NCBI GenBank assembly: GCA_963665925.1 | Contig: OY762511.1 | Span: forward strand, 4,340,001-4,404,000 | Length of the DNA: 64,000 nucleotides | Reading direction: 5' to 3' | Source: G963665925 sp963665925 | GTDB lineage: Bacteria > Bacillota > Clostridia > Peptostreptococcales > Acidaminobacteraceae | Part shown: piece after piece, positions 49,137 through 57,281 of the stretch | Layout of the letters: the number at the start of each line of letters is the position of its first letter | Position numbering within the stretch: position 1 is the first letter of the stretch | Position numbers and translations under genes: made by a program | Notes under the pieces: model-generated | The model's input: the letters and a program-made list of their open reading frames with translations, nothing else | The model's database searches: none | What the model was told of the DNA's origin: nothing

Positions 49137-50018
49137 TTATTTCCCTCCTTTTTCACGCTCATAAAAGGCATATGCCTCCTCTGCACTGGCTCCGCCATGA
49201 ACAATCAGTTTAACCGCTCTGATCATTGCAACCGGATCTTCCGCTTGAAAAACATTCCTTCCCATGTCCACACCTGCAGCACCCTTTGAAATTGCATTGT
49301 AGGTCAGCTCAAGTGCATCTTTTTCAGGAACCTTCTTGCCCCCTGCTACGACAATCGGAACTGGACATGCCGCCACAATCTTCTCAAAGTCATCACAGTA
49401 GTAAGTTTTGATAATATGGGCACCCATTTCTGCTACAAGACGCGTTGCTGTCAGGAAGTACTGTGGCGTTCTTTCCATCTCTTTACCAACACCGACAACA
49501 CCAAGCACAGGGATTCCATATCGGTTCCCAATATTGACTGCGTTTGAAAGGTTTTCTATGGTTCTGCATTCATTCGATGAGCCGACATAGACCTGAACTG
49601 CCATGCAAGATGCATTCATTCGAATGGCATCTTCAGCATTTACTGCCAGAACTTCTTTTGTTATGTCATCACGCAGGACCGAGCTTCCCGAAGAAACCCT
49701 AAGTGCAACTGCATTATGTGACGCAGGCTGAATGCAGGTTCTCAGGCCGCCTCTAGTTGCCATAAGAACGTCTGCATGTTCAACAAGGGGAGGAATGGCA
49801 ACATCCAGACGTTCCAGTCCGCTTGTTGCCCCCATGATGTAACCGTGATCAAATGCGAGCATAATGGTTTTTCCTGTATCGGGGTTGAAGAGTTTGGACA
49901 GTCTGTGCTTCATCCCCCAGTCGTAATGTGAGGCACCTTTTACGAAAAATCCTTCTGCCGCTGCATCTATATCCAGATGAAAGTCTTTTGCTTTTTTTAT
50001 TGAATCATTATCTGCCAT
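49137..50018 (-). CDS. lsrF: LsrF-type 3-hydroxy-5-phosphonooxypentane-2,4-dione thiolase (class I aldolase)
   Basis: 293 residues from ATG 50018 (AAAGGAG 8 bases upstream). The family has a TIM barrel with Schiff-base lysine: K204 in HIIKTYYCDD corresponds to the E. coli LsrF lysine, and LAFDHGY (D57-H58) supplies the conserved Asp-His. Other blocks: SGSSVLRDDIT, MAVQVYVGSSNEC, VVAGGKKVPEKDALELTYNAI, GAAGVDMGRN. In E. coli LsrF thiolyses the phospho-AI-2 product. Here it lies in an operon with DhaL and DhaK homologues and a SorC regulator, and the exact substrate is inferred only. Confidence 0.9.
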   Translation of the reverse strand: MADNDSIKKAKDFHLDIDAAAEGFFVKGASHYDWGMKHRLSKLFNPDTGKTIMLAFDHGYIMGATSGLERLDVAIPPLVEHADVLMATRGGLRTCIQPASHNAVALRVSSGSSVLRDDITKEVLAVNAEDAIRMNASCMAVQVYVGSSNECRTIENLSNAVNIGNRYGIPVLGVVGVGKEMERTPQYFLTATRLVAEMGAHIIKTYYCDDFEKIVAACPVPIVVAGGKKVPEKDALELTYNAISKGAAGVDMGRNVFQAEDPVAMIRAVKLIVHGGASAEEAYAFYEREKGGK

Positions 50019-50044
50019 GCTTTTCTCCTTTGTTGACTTTAAAC

Positions 50045-51043
50045 CTATTTTGTAAAATATGGTGTCTTGCAAGGCTCTTCCCAAAGACCAAGCAGCTCAT
50101 CGTCCATACGTGCCACACAAAGCTGGAAGCCGTTTGTCTCCTGTACTGTCAACAGTTCATTAACAACATTCGCAACAACTTCAATGTTCTTTTCTGCTAG
50201 ATATTGGTGTGCTCTTCTGTAAACAATGAGCTGTTCCATCAGCGTTGTTGCACCAGAACCATTTACAATGACCATTGCTTTTTCACCGCTCTTAAGATCC
50301 AGATCTTTAACAAGCGCTCCAGCCATAATGTCTGTCGTTTCATCAGCAGTCAGCATTTTCTGACGTCCACCGCCACCTTCGCCATGCTGGCCCATGCCGA
50401 TTTCCATTTCATCTTCACCCAAAATCGAAATAGGTTCCCCAGTGGATGGATGCGTTGCGCCTCGTGCAGCAACAGCGATAGTCGCCATATTATCAGCAAA
50501 TTTTTGAGCGATGGCAGCAACTTCTTCAAGATTCTTTCCGGCTTTAGCTGCAGCTGCCGCAACCTTGTAAACAGGTACACAGCCAACAAGACCCCTTCTG
50601 TCATGTGCATTTTCACGTGTTGCGTTTGAAATGTCTTCCTGAGTATTCACACGTATAACATTCAGACCCTCTTTCACAACACGCTTCATAACCATATCGC
50701 CAGTGAGCATATCGCCTGCATGATTTAGGACTACAAAAAGAACACCTTTGCCTTTATCTGCCATACGCATTGCCTCAAGACAAGGACCCGGACCAGGTGC
50801 TGCAAAAATATCGCCTGGTACGGAAATATCCACCATGCCTTCGCCTACAAAACCACTGATTGCTGGCTCATGTCCTGTACCGCCGAGTGTTACGATTGTC
50901 ACACGGTCAGCCTCGGCAAGCTTCCTGTTCACGACAAGTTTGCTTTCAGTCACTTCAATCAAATGCGGATTGGAAAGCGCCAGACCTTCCAGAATTTCAC
51001 TGGTAAGGTTGGCAGGATTGTTGATAAACTTCTTCATTTTCAT
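50045..51043 (-). CDS. DhaK-family dihydroxyacetone-type kinase subunit, divergent
   Basis: 332 residues, AGGGGAC upstream. DhaK subunits bind dihydroxyacetone covalently through a His and hand it to DhaL. Here H220 (EIGMGQHGEGGGG) is the equivalent of the hemiaminal His, H58 in GGTGHEPA and D111 in LNHAGD are present. The substrate loop, usually CGEVFTSPTPDQI, reads VPGDIFAAPGPGPC, and NYTGD is NHAGD, so the sugar pocket differs. Probably phosphorylates a ketose other than dihydroxyacetone. Operon with DhaL, lsrF. Confidence 0.88.
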   Translation of the reverse strand: MKMKKFINNPANLTSEILEGLALSNPHLIEVTESKLVVNRKLAEADRVTIVTLGGTGHEPAISGFVGEGMVDISVPGDIFAAPGPGPCLEAMRMADKGKGVLFVVLNHAGDMLTGDMVMKRVVKEGLNVIRVNTQEDISNATRENAHDRRGLVGCVPVYKVAAAAAKAGKNLEEVAAIAQKFADNMATIAVAARGATHPSTGEPISILGEDEMEIGMGQHGEGGGGRQKMLTADETTDIMAGALVKDLDLKSGEKAMVIVNGSGATTLMEQLIVYRRAHQYLAEKNIEVVANVVNELLTVQETNGFQLCVARMDDELLGLWEEPCKTPYFTK

Positions 51044-51057
51044 ATGTATTGTCCCCT

Positions 51058-51369
51058 CTACTTGAATTCCATTACCTCTACAACAACACCATCCATTTTT
51101 ATGAAAGCAATCGTCAGATTCTCATCGACTGCCATCGGTTCACACAGCACTTCATACTTCTCAGTAAAATCTGAAAGTCTGTCCACCTTATACGCCACGT
51201 GAACGTTTTCCACAATATCCTGATGCAGCGGCGTCCCCTCTTCAAATCGAAGATACTCAAACTGCATTGGATTGGTCTCAGGTCCGGCTATATGAACCTT
51301 CAAACCTTCAGCATACGCTTCCCCCGCTTGCGGTGTCTTTACCGGAACACCAATGTGCATAATTTCCAT
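51058..51369 (-). CDS. VOC-like small protein of the DhaKL-LsrF operon
   Basis: 103 residues from ATG 51369 (GAGGAGG 5 bases upstream). Starts EIMHIGVPVKTPQAGEAYAEGLKVHIAG, with LHQDIVENVHVAYKVDRLSDF and ends TIAFIKMDGVVVEVMEFK; this beta-alpha-beta pattern resembles half a VOC fold. I do not recognise a family with certainty. By position between dhaL and dhaK it could isomerise the phosphorylated intermediate (as LsrG does in the AI-2 pathway, though LsrG has another fold), which is inference only. Confidence 0.55.
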   Translation of the reverse strand: MEIMHIGVPVKTPQAGEAYAEGLKVHIAGPETNPMQFEYLRFEEGTPLHQDIVENVHVAYKVDRLSDFTEKYEVLCEPMAVDENLTIAFIKMDGVVVEVMEFK

Positions 51370-51388
51370 TACGACCTCCTCGTTAAAA

Positions 51389-52009
51389 TTATTCACTCAA
51401 TCCCTGGGCAATTCCTTTAAAGAATAGACTAAAGGAAACTGCACCTGGATCTGCATGCCCAATTGCTTTTTCTTTTAAAGACCGTGCACGCCCGAATTTC
51501 GCGATCATATTTTTCGTGTCCTCGGCCCCTTCAGATGATGCCTCAGCCATCAATGGCATCAAGTCATTTAATGTTTTCTCTGCTGCTCTAATGGTTTCAA
51601 CTGCTGGATAAATTGCATCCATCATGGTTTTGTCACCCACTTTTGCACCGCTTATGGCCGCAAAATTTTCATAACCGCCAATCAGAATGTTTCTTACAAA
51701 CTCGTCTACACTCGAATGTGCAAGCGCGGCACCTTCTGCCATACCCTCAAAATATGCGCCCCAGAGCGGTCCTGCAGAACCACCATTGATGTTCATTAAA
51801 TCCCAGGACAGGGTGTCCAGTACTTCTGCAGGGTTCTCAGTTCCATCCAGCGACGCGAGTTTTGAACGAATACACATGGATATTTTACCTATTGTAACGC
51901 CATGATCTCCATCGCCGGTCGCACTATCGAGCTCAGTCAAAAGTGAAATATTCTCTTCCAGCAGATCTGTAACGGGAAGCAGCATCTTTTGCAATAAATC
52001 GATTGTCAT
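51389..52009 (-). CDS. dhaL: DhaL-family kinase subunit
   Basis: 206 residues from ATG 52009 (AGGAGGTG 5 bases upstream). DhaL carries the nucleotide. Metal-ADP ligands read LDSATGDGDHGVTIG (D-x4-D-x-D, residues about 25-39) and the phosphate loop INGGSAGPLWGAYF (usual SGGSSGPL). The helical barrel and length are normal for DhaL. No PTS-type DhaM or fused ATP domain follows, so the phosphate donor (ATP or PEP) is unclear. First gene of the operon, with promoter and SorC-like site upstream. Confidence 0.9.
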   Translation of the reverse strand: MTIDLLQKMLLPVTDLLEENISLLTELDSATGDGDHGVTIGKISMCIRSKLASLDGTENPAEVLDTLSWDLMNINGGSAGPLWGAYFEGMAEGAALAHSSVDEFVRNILIGGYENFAAISGAKVGDKTMMDAIYPAVETIRAAEKTLNDLMPLMAEASSEGAEDTKNMIAKFGRARSLKEKAIGHADPGAVSFSLFFKGIAQGLSE

Positions 52010-52038
52010 ATCGCACCTCCTATTCATTTTGTAATTTG

Positions 52039-52068
52039 ATATTAACATATGTTATGACATATGTAAAT
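52039..52068 (-). promoter_or_regulatory. promoter and operator of the dhaL operon
   Basis: On the minus strand, -35 TTTACA (plus 52062-52067) and -10 TAATAT (plus 52039-52044), spacing 17. Palindromes ACATATGT occupy the spacer, and the plus-strand 16-mer GTTATGACATATGTAA at 52051-52066 matches (14 of 16) a site before the SorC gene. Likely SorC-type operator. Confidence 0.75.
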
Positions 52069-52128
52069 AATGTTTTGGTAATTTTCTGACTTTAATTCAT
52101 ATTGCGCTTCAAGTGCTTCAAAATAAAG

Positions 52129-52169
52129 AAACCTCTGTATTACAGGGATGTCCTGCAATACAGAGGTTT
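52129..52169 (-). terminator. terminator downstream of the SorC regulator
   Basis: AAACCTCTGTAT (52129-52140) pairs with ATACAGAGGTTTT (52158-52170) around an inner AGGG/CCTG stem. Confidence 0.82.
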
Positions 52170-52236
52170 TCTGCTTCACCATCATTCAGTTGTGAATATA
52201 GTCTTAAGGCTCTTAACACACCTGCGCCGACCTAAA

Positions 52237-53175
52237 CTAAAGCGCACGCATTTGAATGACTTCTTTTGCCTTCTCTTCGGTCAAAATAATATGGGTTACA
52301 AAGCCTGTTTTCAAAGCGCCCAAAACAGCTTTTGCGTTGATTTCAGAAGGACACACTGCAACAACACGCTTTACTTGCCCAAGCAGGCTCAAAGGAATTT
52401 GAAGTGCGTAGTCATTCTCACTTCGAATGATTTGTCCATCCTTGTCATAAAAATATGACAAGATCTTTCCCACAGCACCTTCTTTATTAAGAATATCGCC
52501 AAATCGAACAGCCGTTGCATGATCAGGCACTGAAGGGTATGCCCCTACACCTAGCAAGGCACAGTCAAGCGTCTCCCAAAAACTGTGGAGTTCGCTGTAA
52601 TTGTCTGTATTTGTGTACAGCTCAAGCTCTTGATCGGACGTGGGAAATGCTGGTGCAAAAATAAATTTTGCCTCCAGTCCCGTTTTCATGGAAAGCTGTC
52701 TGACAAGCTCCGATGGATGATAGCCCTTGTTCGGTATGGTTGCAGTACCAATAAGAGGGCCAACACAGCCTTCGAAGGTTGCATTCAGGTCCGTCTCCGT
52801 AAAGGCATCAATCACTTGTCCGATGGTATATCCCCACCCAAGTCCCAGGTTGCTGACTTCCGGCAATAGGTCCTTTAAGAACACCACACTTTGATTAATA
52901 ATGGTTTTCTCCGTCAGATAGGATGAGTTGGAGGATGGAATAACAAATCCACCTTGTATGTTGAATACATTTTTCAATTGATTGAGCAGCAATGTATTGT
53001 TTGAAAACGGCTCTTTGATTTTGATTTCTACAATGCCCATATTTCTCGCTTTAGCCAGCATATTGCTAATCAACGGTCTGGATACGCCCAGTCTTTTTGC
53101 GATTTCTGACTGATTCAGGTTTTCTTCATAATAAAGCTTGGCGACCTGAATCAACTTTGTAATTTCACTATCCAT
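52237..53175 (-). CDS. SorC/LsrR-family sugar-responsive regulator
   Basis: 312 residues from ATG 53175 (AAGGGG 6-7 bases upstream). HTH: IQVAKLYYEENLNQSEIAKRLGVSRPLISNMLAKARNMGIVEIKI (residues about 8-52), then the phosphosugar-binding SorC domain (LGLGWGYTIGQVID, HPSELVRQLSMKTG, CALLGVGAYPS, VAVCPSEINAKAVLGALKTGFVTHIILTEEKAKEVI). LsrR is a member of this group and binds phospho-AI-2. It is upstream of the dhaL operon, and a shared 16-bp site suggests it controls both itself and that operon. Confidence 0.93.
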   Translation of the reverse strand: MDSEITKLIQVAKLYYEENLNQSEIAKRLGVSRPLISNMLAKARNMGIVEIKIKEPFSNNTLLLNQLKNVFNIQGGFVIPSSNSSYLTEKTIINQSVVFLKDLLPEVSNLGLGWGYTIGQVIDAFTETDLNATFEGCVGPLIGTATIPNKGYHPSELVRQLSMKTGLEAKFIFAPAFPTSDQELELYTNTDNYSELHSFWETLDCALLGVGAYPSVPDHATAVRFGDILNKEGAVGKILSYFYDKDGQIIRSENDYALQIPLSLLGQVKRVVAVCPSEINAKAVLGALKTGFVTHIILTEEKAKEVIQMRAL

Positions 53176-53185
53176 AGGCAACCCC

Positions 53186-53201
53186 TTACAATTGTCATAA
53201 C
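53186..53201 (-). promoter_or_regulatory. SorC-type operator before the regulator gene
   Basis: Minus strand reads GTTATGACAATTGTAA, matching 14 of 16 positions of the site at 52051-52066. It lies 11 bases from the start codon region and near a TTGACA-type -35 (about 53243-53238 side), so autorepression is likely. Confidence 0.6.
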
Positions 53202-53291
53202 GTTTGTATAAAACAACTGTACAACAAGCTTTTGTGTTTGTCAAACGAATGATCTATTAAAACAAGGTTAGCCGAGTACGCCATTCCTGCT

Positions 53292-55217
53292 TCAACAATT
53301 AATGTTCTTGGGAAATCTGATTTCAAAGCATGCACCCTTATCTGGCTCATCTAAATAAGTGATCTCGCCTTCAAGTAGACCACTTGCCAAATTATAGACA
53401 ATGTTCATTCCAAGTCCGTTGCTTCCCTGACCCATAACCGTCGTAAAAAAGGGATCGAATATCTTATCCACATATTTTGCATCTATTCCAACACCATTAT
53501 CCCAATACTTCAAGGATATCTGATTCCTTGCGTCTATTGAACTGCATTCCAAATACAACATAGGATCTTCTACATCTTTGAAAGCATGCATGAGACTATT
53601 CTGGATCATATTTGACAGTATTTGAGAAATAGCACCCGGATATGTCATACACACTAAATCTCCTGAATAACTTATTGATTTTTTAACACCATGCTTTCGC
53701 AGTTCAATACTGTATGACGTGAATGTCGCATCTACAATATCTCTAATCTCTATTTCCTTGCATGATATCTTTTCCTGATGTATAGAAACCTGTTTAAAAC
53801 TCTTGATGAGTTCTGACGCACGCAGCAAATTTCTAAGAATTAATTGTGTACTCTCCTCTATACTCTCTAAAAACACTTTGAAGGTCTTCTTGTTCAATGC
53901 CCCTTCCTGCAGCTTCTGTAACACTTCCCCATTCAGCTCCTCCACATATGTGATTGATGTGATTGCAATACCAATAGGTGTATTGAGCTCGTGGGCAACC
54001 CCTGTGACTAGACTGCCAAGGGAAGCCATTTTTTCTTTCTGAATCAGTTTCGCCTGAGTGCTCTTCAACTCATCAAGAGATTTCTCTAAAGCTTTCGTCC
54101 TAAGTTCTACGAGTTTTTCCAGATTCTGATTGACCTGTTCAAGTTCTTTCCTGCTCACTTCCAGCTCTTCTTCCCGCTTGACAATCTCAGACATCATGAC
54201 GTTGTACGAGTCTGAAAGATTATTGAACTCGTCAAAACTCCTTTTTGATATCACTCTGGTATAATCCCCCCGCGCAACATGTTTAGTCCAACCAATCAGT
54301 TCTTCCAACTCATTTGCAATTTCACTATTGAGTCTGAAAACAGCCGAAAGTGACATAAAGCTAATCCCAGCAATAAATCCTATTCCTAATGCAAGCATGA
54401 TTGCAGCAGGTGCAAGAACATCCTGTATTGACTGGTAGTAAATGATGCCCCAATGTGTATCATTTATTACACGATAAAAGGCAAGCATGCTATTTCCTTC
54501 GTAAGTTGTGAGCTTGCGTTCCTGCTCAATAAGGCGCAGGTGGTTTGGGTCATATGCACGTGTAGTGACAAATTCACTGTCACTATGTGCGATATATGCA
54601 CCGCTTGAATCTATCACAGCAATATATGAATGATCGGATATATTGAATATATGCAGCATATCCGTCAGTTTGCTCAAGCTTATGCGTAGAACGACAATCG
54701 TTTCTTCATATTTTTTTGCAACCGTCACAATAGGTCTATTCTCACCTTGAGAAATAAACACATCCGACCAGAAAACATCCCCAACATTTTTCAAATTGAT
54801 GTAGTAATCATGTCCTGAATAGTCCCTGCCAATTTCAGAGACGTTTAAATTAGTCCCTGCAATGGCACGTCCATCCAAATCCAGTATCCAAATAGACTCA
54901 ATCTCTGAATTGCTTTGATTGAATGCCTCAAGTCCCATTCCAAGTCTTGAAGATGTATGATCAATCTTGTATTGGGACAGATAAATTTCATCCAAACTGT
55001 TCAAATAGCTCCTCAGAAATATGGATGTTGACGATTCGATTGAACTGATAACATCTTCCGTTCGATGGTACATAAGGGACAGAACATAAACTGTGCTAAC
55101 GAGCATAATCATAAGAGCCAACATAATAAGAGGTAGGGTGGCCCTGAGAATATTTACTTGCATTAAGCGCTTATAAATACTTATTTCATTTCTGTTTGTT
55201 TTCCCCATATGCACCAC
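53292..55217 (-). CDS. sensor histidine kinase with extracellular dCache and HAMP domains
   Basis: 641 residues. One membrane helix near 20-45 and another near 268-292 bracket an extracellular double-Cache domain (SSTSIFLRSYLNSLDEIYLSQYKIDH..., YVAVIDSSGAYIAHSDSEFVTTRAYD). A HAMP (about 293-345), a coiled coil (about 350-400), HisKA with phospho-His in SLVTGVAHELNTPIG (near 409), and HATPase (NMIQNSLMHAF, YWDNGVGID, GLGMNIVYNLAS) follow. Nothing marks a response regulator downstream. Adjacent to a solute-binding protein and immediately before the SorC gene. Confidence 0.93.
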   Translation of the reverse strand: MVHMGKTNRNEISIYKRLMQVNILRATLPLIMLALMIMLVSTVYVLSLMYHRTEDVISSIESSTSIFLRSYLNSLDEIYLSQYKIDHTSSRLGMGLEAFNQSNSEIESIWILDLDGRAIAGTNLNVSEIGRDYSGHDYYINLKNVGDVFWSDVFISQGENRPIVTVAKKYEETIVVLRISLSKLTDMLHIFNISDHSYIAVIDSSGAYIAHSDSEFVTTRAYDPNHLRLIEQERKLTTYEGNSMLAFYRVINDTHWGIIYYQSIQDVLAPAAIMLALGIGFIAGISFMSLSAVFRLNSEIANELEELIGWTKHVARGDYTRVISKRSFDEFNNLSDSYNVMMSEIVKREEELEVSRKELEQVNQNLEKLVELRTKALEKSLDELKSTQAKLIQKEKMASLGSLVTGVAHELNTPIGIAITSITYVEELNGEVLQKLQEGALNKKTFKVFLESIEESTQLILRNLLRASELIKSFKQVSIHQEKISCKEIEIRDIVDATFTSYSIELRKHGVKKSISYSGDLVCMTYPGAISQILSNMIQNSLMHAFKDVEDPMLYLECSSIDARNQISLKYWDNGVGIDAKYVDKIFDPFFTTVMGQGSNGLGMNIVYNLASGLLEGEITYLDEPDKGACFEIRFPKNINC

Positions 55218-56339
55218 TTACTTTTCTAAACTTGTAAACTCCCCGTTCTTGACTTCGTAAATATAATTGCCCCTGCGCACATCTCCGAATGCGTCGATTT
55301 CAATGGTCTGCTGCAATCCCTGAAACGTTCCAATTTCAACAATCGCATCTTTTACAGTCTCGACATCTGTCGTTCCTGCTGTCTCAATTGCTTCCTTGAG
55401 AATAAGAACGCTTTCATACCCAAATATCTGTGGGAATGTCGGCTTCTTACCATACTGTTTCACCATTTTATTTTCAAAATCCAGATAAGCAGGTTCATCA
55501 GATGAAATATCATAAAGTCCCACTACGCGCATGTTCTCCACTGCACGACCGCCATTTACAAGCAGATCCTGCGTTGTGGCCCAAGCATTCGCATATAGTT
55601 GAGCTGTGTAGTTTATGAGCTGGAGCTGCTGCGCGATTTCTGCCGAATCAACACCTGACGCCAGTATTATTACATTATTTGCGCCTGATTGCTTAATACG
55701 TGCTGCCAACTCACTAAAATTATCATCATGCGAGTTAAATGCCAAATCCAGCTTAAGTTCAAGGCCATTTTCTCGATATCCACCTGTAATAATATCGTGT
55801 GTTGGTCCTGTATACTGGATATTTGAGGTGTCGTACACAATAGCAAAATCACGCATGTCGCTTTCTGACAGTATTTTTAAGAACGCATTCGCTTCATTGG
55901 CACTTGCATTACAAACTCTGAAGAAGTTATCATCGATTCCGGTCAGCAAATTCGTACTCATAGTCGGACTGATGACCAATATGTTAGAAGTATCCATAAA
56001 TTCTTCTATTGCAGGTGTCATCGCACTGATGGAAAACCCAACAAAATAATTCACGTTCTTGTCCTTCAACTCCTGGACTATTGTCTTTGCATAGTCATTG
56101 TCATTTCTGTCATCAAAAATCACGGGCACTATCTTGTGCCCATCTATTCCCCCCTTGGCATTCACTTCATCAACAGCAAGTAAAAATCCATTACGCACCT
56201 GTACACCCAACTGAGACCATTGACCACTCAGACCCGCTCCAAAACCAATGTAAATTGGACGGTTTGCATACTGATACGAAAAGTACAAACTCAAGATAAT
56301 TAATACTGCAATGACTACCTTGCCTTTTTTCCCTTGCAT
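55218..56339 (-). CDS. LivJ-type (type I) periplasmic ligand-binding protein, membrane-anchored
   Basis: 373 residues from ATG 56339 (GAGGGG about 9 bases upstream). An uncleaved N-terminal helix (about 6-23) with no lipobox Cys suggests membrane anchoring. Type I PBP fold: IYIGFGAGLSGQWSQLGVQVRNGFLLAVDEVNAKGGIDGHKIVPVIFDDRND, FSISAMTPAIEEFMDTSNILVISPTMS. No ABC permease or ATPase gene is present; the histidine kinase starts right at its stop, so a sensory partner role (as with LuxP-LuxQ) is inferred. Confidence 0.88.
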   Translation of the reverse strand: MQGKKGKVVIAVLIILSLYFSYQYANRPIYIGFGAGLSGQWSQLGVQVRNGFLLAVDEVNAKGGIDGHKIVPVIFDDRNDNDYAKTIVQELKDKNVNYFVGFSISAMTPAIEEFMDTSNILVISPTMSTNLLTGIDDNFFRVCNASANEANAFLKILSESDMRDFAIVYDTSNIQYTGPTHDIITGGYRENGLELKLDLAFNSHDDNFSELAARIKQSGANNVIILASGVDSAEIAQQLQLINYTAQLYANAWATTQDLLVNGGRAVENMRVVGLYDISSDEPAYLDFENKMVKQYGKKPTFPQIFGYESVLILKEAIETAGTTDVETVKDAIVEIGTFQGLQQTIEIDAFGDVRRGNYIYEVKNGEFTSLEK

Positions 56340-56453
56340 ATCCAAATCCCCTCTCTTGAATGCATCTTTTTCAAATTATACCCCTTATCATGTTTTTTAA
56401 AATTGGGCTTTAAAAGGTTTCGGCATTTCTCAGCCTCTTATGCCCAAGCAAAA

Positions 56454-56479
56454 AACCGGTAATCATCTGATTACCGGTT
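56454..56479 (-). terminator. terminator downstream of rsmE
   Basis: AACCGGTAAT pairs perfectly with ATTACCGGTT around CATCTG, with a T run on the minus strand (AAAAAA on plus). Confidence 0.85.
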
Positions 56480-56520
56480 GTAGAAAACTATCGATTTGCC
56501 CAGGTGCATCCTTTTATAAA

Positions 56521-57279
56521 CTATAGGCCACTCAAATCTCCAATGGCATATTGAACAAGAGCCACTGCGGTAAGGCCTGCTGTTTCAGTTCGAAGGATTC
56601 TTGGCCCCATTTTTACACTTTTAGCCCCACGCTCTGTCAGTGCAAGAACTTCCTCTTCATCAATCCCACCTTCAGGACCTATGACGATTGCAATCTTTTT
56701 CACATCGGCACATGCGCTCAAAACAGGTCCAATACACACTGCAGCCTCATTTTCGTAAGGCATGATCACCAAATCAAAATCATCCATTTCACTTAAAAAC
56801 TGGCGCATGGACAGGGGTGCATCAACCCTTGGAATACGACCGCGTTTTGACTGCTTGGAAGCCTCAAGGGCAATTCGATTCCAGCGCTCCACTTTCTTTG
56901 CTGCAGACTTGTCCTCTTTCCACTTAACAACCGAGCGCTTCATTTGCAGCGGCACAATCCGCATGACACCCAGTTCTGTGGTTTTTTGTATAATAAGCTC
57001 CAGCTTGTCTGCTTTAGGCAAGCCCTGAAAGAGTGTGATTTCCACAGCCGATTCACGCTTGTTCATTTCCGAAGTCAAGACGCTGCATATCACTTCATAG
57101 GTGCCGATATCCTTAACCTCGCAAATATGCTCCATACCGTCTGTATCACACAGCTCAATCTGTTCACCGAGTTCAATGCGGAGTGCTTTTACAGCATGCT
57201 TCACATCGTCTTTATCTGTAATCCGTGCAATTTTTTCATCAAGGTTCAGGTTTTCCTTAAGTATAAAAAATCTATGCAT
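56521..57279 (-). CDS. rsmE: 16S rRNA m3U1498 methyltransferase RsmE
   Basis: 252 residues from ATG 57279, immediately after the prmA stop. SPOUT methyltransferase: start MHRFFILKENL, FQGLPKADKLELIIQKTTELGV (about 75-96), the AdoMet-binding knot VIGPEGGI (about 195-202) and GPRILRTETAGLTAVALVQYAIGDL. The reaction methylates U1498 of 16S rRNA. rsmE directly behind prmA is a standard Firmicutes arrangement. Confidence 0.95.
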   Translation of the reverse strand: MHRFFILKENLNLDEKIARITDKDDVKHAVKALRIELGEQIELCDTDGMEHICEVKDIGTYEVICSVLTSEMNKRESAVEITLFQGLPKADKLELIIQKTTELGVMRIVPLQMKRSVVKWKEDKSAAKKVERWNRIALEASKQSKRGRIPRVDAPLSMRQFLSEMDDFDLVIMPYENEAAVCIGPVLSACADVKKIAIVIGPEGGIDEEEVLALTERGAKSVKMGPRILRTETAGLTAVALVQYAIGDLSGL

Positions 57280-57281
57280 GT

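Noticed and set aside
55218..56339. Part of a branched-chain amino-acid ABC importer
   Set aside because: No permease or ATPase genes adjoin it, and it lacks a lipobox; its stop directly precedes a histidine kinase.
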